A DNA stretch of 32,704 bases. It comes from Candidatus Bipolaricaulota bacterium (GTDB taxonomy: Bacteria; Bipolaricaulota; Bipolaricaulia; RBG-16-55-9; DRXL01). Shown piece after piece: positions 17,932 through 23,476 of this stretch. The position numbers were made by a program, and so were the translations under genes. Within the stretch, counting starts at the first letter, position 1; each line of letters opens with the position of its first letter. The stretch spans positions 1 through 32,704 of the forward strand of contig JAUQPG010000007.1 in assembly GCA_030550495.1 (NCBI GenBank), read 5' to 3'. The notes under the pieces are model-generated. The model worked only from the letters and a program-made list of their open reading frames with translations, was not told the DNA's origin and did no database searches.

Positions 17932-19866
17932 ATGGCGGCCAAGGGTGACAGATTGGCTTCGGAGCTCCGCGGTCGGCTCTCACCGGAAGCGCGCATCTAC
18001 GCTGATCTCTCCAGCCGGCGGCTCTACGCCCGCGACCAAGGAGAGCCCCCGCGCTTCGTCGAGAGAGTCTTGCTGAAACAGAACATCCCCGATCTCGTCC
18101 TGCAACCGGAGCTTCCCGACGACGTGAGCGCCGCTCTACGCTGGGCACGCGCAAGAGAGTTGTCAGTAGTGCCGCGCGGCGCCGCGACGTTTGGGCTTGG
18201 CGGGGCCGTGCCCACCCAGCACGGACTCGTTCTAGACTTCTCAGCCCTTAGATCGATCGAAGAGATAAATCTTGATGAGCAGACTGTCACGGTCTTGGCC
18301 GGAACGCGCTGGGCCGATGTCGCTCACGCCCTCAAGCCCTATGGACTAGCACTGTGCACTTACCCGACAAGCTGGTTCTCTACAGTTGGCGGTTGGGTCA
18401 ACACCGGCGGGTACGGCGTGGGCAGCCTCGCCTATGGGCACTTCAAAGATCAGATTCACAGATTGATCGTGCTCACGCCCCAAGGAGAATTAAAAGAACT
18501 GACAAGCGACGACCCAGAGTTTGAGTACTTTATCGGCACGGAAGGGCAGATGGGCGTCGTCTGGGCAGTGACGCTGCGCGTGCGCCGCGCGCCCCAGAAA
18601 ACAACACCGATACTCCTGCAGTGCGACTCGGTAGAGAGCGCGTTCGCGCTCGCTCACGAACTCCTGCAGGAGGGCTTCCAGCCCTATCATATGAAATATC
18701 TCAGCGCGGCACGCATCCACGAGATCAACGAGCTTCTCCACAGCTCAGAAGCGCAGATCCCTGAACGCGAGAGCCTGCTGATCGCTTTCGATGAGTGGGA
18801 GAGCGCACGAGCGTGTGAGCGCTGGGCCGTGCAGAGCGAGATCACGGTGAGCTCACTCTATCACGCATATTATCTGTGGCACGAGCGGCTCTTCCCCATG
18901 CGCCCCAAGCGACTTGGCCCAGGGATGCTTGCTTCTGAAACTGTGCTGAGCGCCGAAAAAGCCCCAGAGTTTATTAAAAAAGCCGAGCGCGAGGGAGCGC
19001 GCTTCGGCGTCCATCTCGCCAGCGAAGCCTACTTCGTCGGCGATGGCCAAGTGCTGCTGTTGCCCGCCTTCACGTTCAACTCTCGCAATGTGTTCTCAGA
19101 GTTTTTCGTAGCGAGCCTCTCGCTAGTGCTGACGAGACTTGGGATCGCTCTTGGCGGGCGGCCTTATGCGATCGGGATTTGGAATACGCCCTTTGCCCGC
19201 GCAAAGTTTGGCAAAAAATTCGACGAGCTGTGCGCGTACAAGAGAAAGATAGACCCCGATGGGCTGCTCAATCCCGGAAAGTTTTTCGCCCTGCCCGCGC
19301 ATTGGAGCTCGCTGATGCTGCGGGGGCTGCCCTTGAGCATCGGTTTGGAAATCGCGCGATTAGCCGCGCCGCTTGTACGTAAGTTCTTCGATCCAACTCC
19401 TAAGCGCTATCCCGCCCGCGAGCCGGGCCGCCCCCCAACAGCGATCTCGCCTCTGCTCGATCTCTTAGAGTATAACGAGACACTCTGCTCGCGCTGTGGC
19501 AGCTGCGTCCCCGTCTGCCCTGCTTATATCTATACGAAAGACGAGCGCACCACGGCGCGGGGCAAGCTCCAACTTGGGCTGGCGCTGCTCAAGGGTGAAA
19601 AACTCGACGCTGCAGGCGCTCAGGCGCTCTTCTATTGTATGCATTGTCGCGCGTGCACCGACGTCTGCCAGAGCTCTCTGGACTTAGTTCCCGTCTGGGA
19701 CGAGCTGGAGCGCCGCGTTGAGGCGCGCTTCGGCAAGGATCACCAGAAGATTGAAGAGTTCGTGCGCGGAGTCGAAGCGATGCAGATCATGCCCGGCACA
19801 GAATATGTGCCGCCGATTGTGAAAGTGCTAGAGGGAGTCGCGTATGGTCATCGCGACGCGAGCTGA
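17932..19866 (+). CDS. Glycolate-oxidase-like FAD-binding oxidoreductase fused to a two-cluster 4Fe-4S domain
   Basis: The 644-residue protein has an N-terminal FAD-binding (type 4, GlcD/D-lactate dehydrogenase-like) domain at about 45-225, with VVPRGAATFGLGGAVP, SWFSTVGGWVNTGGYGVGSLAYG and GTEGQMGVV. A C-terminal FAD-linked oxidase domain follows (to about 460, ending DPDGLLNPGKFF). A GlcF-like ferredoxin module completes it, with C519, C522, C525, C529 and C569, C572, C575, C579. It resembles GlcD joined to the Fe-S head of GlcF. Such enzymes oxidise 2-hydroxy acids or pass electrons between flavin and Fe-S partners. Heading the glutamate synthase operon, it may feed electrons to the synthase in place of GltD. 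That is inference, and the substrate is unknown. It overlaps the next gene by 23 bases. Confidence 0.87.
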   Translation: MAAKGDRLASELRGRLSPEARIYADLSSRRLYARDQGEPPRFVERVLLKQNIPDLVLQPELPDDVSAALRWARARELSVVPRGAATFGLGGAVPTQHGLVLDFSALRSIEEINLDEQTVTVLAGTRWADVAHALKPYGLALCTYPTSWFSTVGGWVNTGGYGVGSLAYGHFKDQIHRLIVLTPQGELKELTSDDPEFEYFIGTEGQMGVVWAVTLRVRRAPQKTTPILLQCDSVESAFALAHELLQEGFQPYHMKYLSAARIHEINELLHSSEAQIPERESLLIAFDEWESARACERWAVQSEITVSSLYHAYYLWHERLFPMRPKRLGPGMLASETVLSAEKAPEFIKKAEREGARFGVHLASEAYFVGDGQVLLLPAFTFNSRNVFSEFFVASLSLVLTRLGIALGGRPYAIGIWNTPFARAKFGKKFDELCAYKRKIDPDGLLNPGKFFALPAHWSSLMLRGLPLSIGLEIARLAAPLVRKFFDPTPKRYPAREPGRPPTAISPLLDLLEYNETLCSRCGSCVPVCPAYIYTKDERTTARGKLQLGLALLKGEKLDAAGAQALFYCMHCRACTDVCQSSLDLVPVWDELERRVEARFGKDHQKIEEFVRGVEAMQIMPGTEYVPPIVKVLEGVAYGHRDAS

Positions 19867-22864
19867 GAGCCGATATTCGATTCACACCCAGCGAGCGCCG
19901 TCGCGGGCGAAGCCCTTAGTGCGCCCGATGATCGTGCGCTCTGAGGCGTGCATCAATTGTGGGATCTGCGTGAGCGCGTGCATCTACGGCGTGCACTATC
20001 GCGCTGAAGGCTTGCGCATGATCATCGGGGAGCAGCCACAAGATCAGAATCTCTGCCGCAGCTGCCTGCGCTGCGTGCGCGAGTGCCCTCAAAATGCGCT
20101 CTCCGCTCCCATCCAGCCGGAATGGAAGCACACCGGTGACGACTACTGGACGCCCGAAATTATTCAGAGTCTCGTGCAACAAGCCGAAACTGGGAAGGTT
20201 CCGGTCTCCGGGCAGGGGTATCGCGGCCCATTTGTGGGCAAAGATTTTGACTCGATGTGGACGGACATGTCCGAGATCGTCCGGCCCACCCGCGATGGCA
20301 TCCACGGCAGGGAATACATCAGCACCGCGATCTTTTTAGGGAGAAAGCCGTTCGCTTTGACCTCTCCCCCTCCCCGGCACGGGGAGGGGGATCTCGACCC
20401 TGTGCTTGAAATCCCCATCCCCATGCTCTTCGACGCTCTACCCGCACCCTTCAACACCCCTAGCGTGCGCGAGGCTCTGCTGAGCGCAGCCCAAGCTCTG
20501 GGCACGTTCTGCCTTCGGAGAGTCGAAGAATGCCCCACGCCCTTGCCTACGGCGCTTGCTCCCTTGCTCCGCCCTGATGAGATTGACAGATATTCTGAAA
20601 CCATCCGCCAAGCGCTGCTTGTTGAGCTTGAGTGCGACGGTCATGTGCGCTCTCTCGAGAACGCTCTCGCTCAGATACGAGAGCTAAACCCTAACGCTGT
20701 CGTCGCCGTGCGTTTAGAGTTCGACGACGCGCTGGCTGAGGAGCTGGCGCGCACGGGCGTGGGCGTCTTGCACTTCGTCGCTAACTCGCACGGTCGGACG
20801 CAAAAGTTCGGGCACATCAAGGACGCGCTGCGCGCGGTGCATCTGCGCTTGCTCGATGCTCGCCTGCGCGATGCTGTCACGCTCATCGTCAGCGGAGGCA
20901 TCGCTGCTGCTGAGCACGTTCCCAAAGCGATCATCTGTGGGGCGGATGGGGTCGCACTCGATCGAGCGCTCTTAGTCGCGCTGGAGTGCTGGCGCGGGGA
21001 GGAGATGGCCCTCACCTCCAGCCCCTCTCCCGTCGGTGGCGACGGGAGAGGGGTGCCCGCAGGGCGGGGTGAGGGCCTTGAGTTTGATCCCGCTTGGGGC
21101 GCGCAGAGAATTGTCAATCTCATTGGAGCTTGGCGCGATCAGCTTTTGGAAGTCTTGGGCGCGATGGGCATGAGGGAAGTGCGGCGCCTGCGCGGCGAAG
21201 TGGGCCGCGCCATCTTCTATGACGATCTAGAGCGAGAGTTCAAAGAATATCTCAGATCACAGCCTATCGGCCTAGCTCGTCCCGAAGAGATTCAGTATGC
21301 TCTAGAAAATCCCGACGGGCTCATCCCGCCCATCACGGAAGAAATCCGCCCGCTCCCTCCAAACTTCCATCACGAGCTGGCGAAGTTCAAAGTCACCATC
21401 AGCGACGCATGTATCAGTTGCGGGCTGTGCGTTGAGCTGTGCCCATTTGGCGTCTACGCGCGCCCTGAGGGGCTGAATAAGCTCTTGCCGCCCACAAGCG
21501 CCAACTGCATCGGCCCTCTCTGTCAAGAGAAATATCCCGATCACTATTGTGTGGACAAGTGCCCCACGAACGCCATTGCTATCGAGCGCGAGCCAACTTA
21601 TGAGCTGTTAGGAGACCCGCGCTGGACGGCAGATCTGCTCCTCGCGACGTACAAGATGGCTGAGACCGGTCGTGCTCCAGAGCATCTTGAGTACAGGGTG
21701 GGGGCCTCCGGCGGCGGATTCGACAAAATAAAATTTACGTTTGAAAGTTGGCGGGTTCACAAGTCCACCCCCAGTCCCTCTCTCCTTCGAGGGAGAGGGG
21801 AGCCAAGGGGTGAGGGGACACGCAGCCACGAGCCCTCTACTGCCATCCCGCTCAATCGGCGCCCGTGGGGGCCAAAGATTTGGATTCCCGTGCCGTGGTA
21901 CGGTGGTGGCATGTCCTACGGCTCTGTGAGCCTACAGACGATGCTCTCGCGGGCGCGGGCTGCTAAAGCTTTTGGGACCTTCGTCTCCACCGGCGAGGGC
22001 GGCTACCCCGAAGCCCTCTATCCCTATGACGATCATATCATCACCCAGATCGCCACGGGGCTTTTCGGCGTCCGCGAAGACACTATACAAAGAGTGCGCA
22101 TCGTCGAGTTCAAGTACGCGCAAGGGGCCAAGCCCGGCCTGGGCGGGCATTTATTAGCTGATAAAGTCACAGCCGACGTGGCCAAGATGCGCGGCTCGGT
22201 GCAGTTCAGCTCGCTCTTCTCGCCGTTTCCATTTCATAGTGTTTACTCCGTCGAGGACCATAAAAAGCACGTAGACTGGGTGCGGGCGACCAACCCCCGC
22301 GCGCTCGTCTCTGTCAAAGTCTCGACGCCCAACGATGTAGACATGGTTGCCGTGGGCAGCTACTACGCCGGCGCGAACATCATTCACTTAGATGGGGGCT
22401 ACGGTGGCACCGGCGCTGCGCCGGATATCGCCAAGAAAAATATCGCGATGCCCATCGAGTACGCGATTCCTAAAGTTCATAAGTTCTTGGTGCAAGAGGG
22501 GATTCGCGATGAGTTAGTCTTGATGGCCAGCGGCGGAATCCGCACAGCCTACGATATTGCGAAAGCAATTGCGCTGGGGGCTGACGGCTGCGTCATCGGG
22601 ACGGCAGAATTAGTAGCGCTCGAATGCAATCGCTGTGGGAACTGCGAGCGTGGGCGGGGCTGCCCGTTCGGGATCGCTACGACAGATCCGGAGCTGTCGC
22701 AGCTCATTGCGCCCGATTGGGGTGCGCAGAGAATTATTAATCTCTTTCACGCGTGGCGAGCGCAGCTTATCGAGATTTTGCAAGAGCTTGGGATGCGCAG
22801 TATCTTGGAGCTGCGCGGGCGGGTGGATGTGCTGGAGTATATTGACGAGATGAAAGATCACTAA
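19844..22864 (+). CDS. Glutamate synthase FMN/Fe-S subunit with tandem ferredoxin-synthase modules (first degenerate)
   Basis: The protein has 1006 residues; GGGAG lies six bases before the ATG. Module 1: two 4Fe-4S motifs (C36/39/42/46 and C71/74/77/81), a linker with YWTPEIIQSLVQQAETGKVP and MWTDMSEIVRPTRDGIHG, and a worn barrel domain (about 185-460) that keeps SGGIAAAEHVPKAIICGAD and WGAQRIVNLIGAWRDQL. Module 2: ferredoxin-like C523/526/529/533 and C555/560/569/573, then a full synthase barrel (about 675-1000) with GGGMSYGSVS, QGAKPGLGG (760-768), DGGYGGTGAAP (850-860), SGGIRTAYDIAKAIALGAD and the 3Fe-4S-type C928/931/934/940. Module 2 should add the ammonia delivered by the glutaminase to 2-oxoglutarate. 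Module 1 lacks the catalytic motifs and probably serves electron transfer or structure. Three palindromic elements are inserted in frame (residues about 174-182, 388-411 and 641-658). Confidence 0.88.
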   Translation: MVIATRAESRYSIHTQRAPSRAKPLVRPMIVRSEACINCGICVSACIYGVHYRAEGLRMIIGEQPQDQNLCRSCLRCVRECPQNALSAPIQPEWKHTGDDYWTPEIIQSLVQQAETGKVPVSGQGYRGPFVGKDFDSMWTDMSEIVRPTRDGIHGREYISTAIFLGRKPFALTSPPPRHGEGDLDPVLEIPIPMLFDALPAPFNTPSVREALLSAAQALGTFCLRRVEECPTPLPTALAPLLRPDEIDRYSETIRQALLVELECDGHVRSLENALAQIRELNPNAVVAVRLEFDDALAEELARTGVGVLHFVANSHGRTQKFGHIKDALRAVHLRLLDARLRDAVTLIVSGGIAAAEHVPKAIICGADGVALDRALLVALECWRGEEMALTSSPSPVGGDGRGVPAGRGEGLEFDPAWGAQRIVNLIGAWRDQLLEVLGAMGMREVRRLRGEVGRAIFYDDLEREFKEYLRSQPIGLARPEEIQYALENPDGLIPPITEEIRPLPPNFHHELAKFKVTISDACISCGLCVELCPFGVYARPEGLNKLLPPTSANCIGPLCQEKYPDHYCVDKCPTNAIAIEREPTYELLGDPRWTADLLLATYKMAETGRAPEHLEYRVGASGGGFDKIKFTFESWRVHKSTPSPSLLRGRGEPRGEGTRSHEPSTAIPLNRRPWGPKIWIPVPWYGGGMSYGSVSLQTMLSRARAAKAFGTFVSTGEGGYPEALYPYDDHIITQIATGLFGVREDTIQRVRIVEFKYAQGAKPGLGGHLLADKVTADVAKMRGSVQFSSLFSPFPFHSVYSVEDHKKHVDWVRATNPRALVSVKVSTPNDVDMVAVGSYYAGANIIHLDGGYGGTGAAPDIAKKNIAMPIEYAIPKVHKFLVQEGIRDELVLMASGGIRTAYDIAKAIALGADGCVIGTAELVALECNRCGNCERGRGCPFGIATTDPELSQLIAPDWGAQRIINLFHAWRAQLIEILQELGMRSILELRGRVDVLEYIDEMKDH
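20365..20391. repeat. Palindromic coding insertion A
   Basis: A perfect palindrome with 12-bp arms (TCCCCCTCCCCG / CGGGGAGGGGGA) and a 3-base centre, inside the FMN-subunit gene and in frame. It is translated as part of the peptide ALTSPPPRHGEGD, just after a GRKP sequence and before the degenerate barrel. It shares the CCTC/GGGGAGG character of the other three elements but is shorter and lacks the outer arms. Confidence 0.7.
21007..21077. repeat. Palindromic coding insertion B (two nested stems)
   Basis: Outer arms GGCCCTCACC (21007-21016) and GGTGAGGGCC (21068-21077). Inner perfect 14-bp arms CCCCTCTCCCGTCG (21022-21035) and CGACGGGAGAGGGG (21040-21053) with a GTGG centre. It is in frame and adds a Gly/Pro/Ser/Arg-rich peptide (residues about 388-411) between the ALEC segment and the WGAQRIVNL segment of module 1. 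In module 2 the same two segments flank the cysteine region instead. Confidence 0.85.
21764..21818. repeat. Palindromic coding insertion C
   Basis: An imperfect member of the family. The outer CACCCC (21766-21771) pairs with GGGGTG (21807-21812). The inner CCTCTCTCC / GGAGAGGGG (21777-21800) has a small TTCGAG loop and one wobble pair. It is in frame and read as a STPSPSLLRGRGEPRGEGT-like peptide between the second ferredoxin module and the catalytic barrel, in the same reading phase as element B. Confidence 0.75.
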
Positions 22865-23122
22865 ATGAGCAAGAGAAAAGACTATCGCAAACAACTGGTG
22901 CAAGAGCTAGAAGAAGCTTTAGAGGTCGTTTTATACGAAGTTCTCGAGGCTGCCCGTAATTTTGAGAGCAAAGTCAAAAGCCTCAAAAACTTGAAGCGAT
23001 CCGGTTCTAGCTATGAAGGGCATCATGGTGAGTTGGCAGCAGCAGCGTTCTTGCTCAAGTTGAAAGCAGAAGCGGCTTACGAGACGCTAGAGCAGCTTAT
23101 AGAAGCTGAACCTGACGAATAG
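22865..23122 (+). CDS. Small charged helical protein of unknown function
   Basis: I do not recognise this 85-residue protein (MSKRKDYRKQLVQELEEALEVVLYEVLEAARNFE, ending TLEQLIEAEPDE). It is rich in Glu, Lys, Leu and Ala and looks wholly alpha-helical, probably two or three amphipathic helices, with no Cys, no signal peptide and no membrane segment. The ATG follows the stop of the synthase subunit directly (TAAATG), so it is made from the same message. A small assembly or regulatory subunit of the synthase is conceivable, but nothing in the sequence proves it. Confidence 0.75.
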   Translation: MSKRKDYRKQLVQELEEALEVVLYEVLEAARNFESKVKSLKNLKRSGSSYEGHHGELAAAAFLLKLKAEAAYETLEQLIEAEPDE

Positions 23123-23127
23123 CTACT

Positions 23128-23466
23128 ATGCCAAGCTTTATCCAGGTCATCACGGCAACGGCGAGCAAAGCCGAGGCCGAGCGCATCGCGCAGGCATTGC
23201 TGGAGAAGCGTCTAGCGGCGTGCGTGCAGATCGTCGGGCCGATGGAGAGTCTCTACTGGTGGCGCGGGAAGATCGAGCGCTCCGAGGAATGGCTGTGCGT
23301 TGCCAAATCGGAGCTTGCGCTCTTCTCGCAACTAGAAGAGACGATCAAAGCGTTGCACTCGTATGAAGTGCCGGAGATCGTAGCTGTCCCCGTGGTCGCG
23401 GGGAGCGCTGAGTATCTCCAATGGTTGCAAGAAGAGCTTCACAACAAAGGCCTATCGTCGAGGTGA
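23128..23466 (+). CDS. cutA: CutA1 divalent-cation tolerance protein
   Basis: The 112-residue protein carries the CutA1 signature from end to end: QVITATASKAEAERIAQALLEKRLAACVQIVGPMESLYWWRGKIERSEEWLCVAKS and the C-terminal LHSYEVPEIVAVPVVAGSAEYLQWL. CutA1 forms a trimer with a ferredoxin-like fold resembling PII proteins. It was first linked to copper tolerance, though its true role is unsettled. Its place between two glutamate synthase genes is noteworthy because the related PII proteins regulate nitrogen assimilation. The start follows the small gene by five bases. Confidence 0.95.
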   Translation: MPSFIQVITATASKAEAERIAQALLEKRLAACVQIVGPMESLYWWRGKIERSEEWLCVAKSELALFSQLEETIKALHSYEVPEIVAVPVVAGSAEYLQWLQEELHNKGLSSR

Positions 23467-23476
23467 TTCCCTGAGA

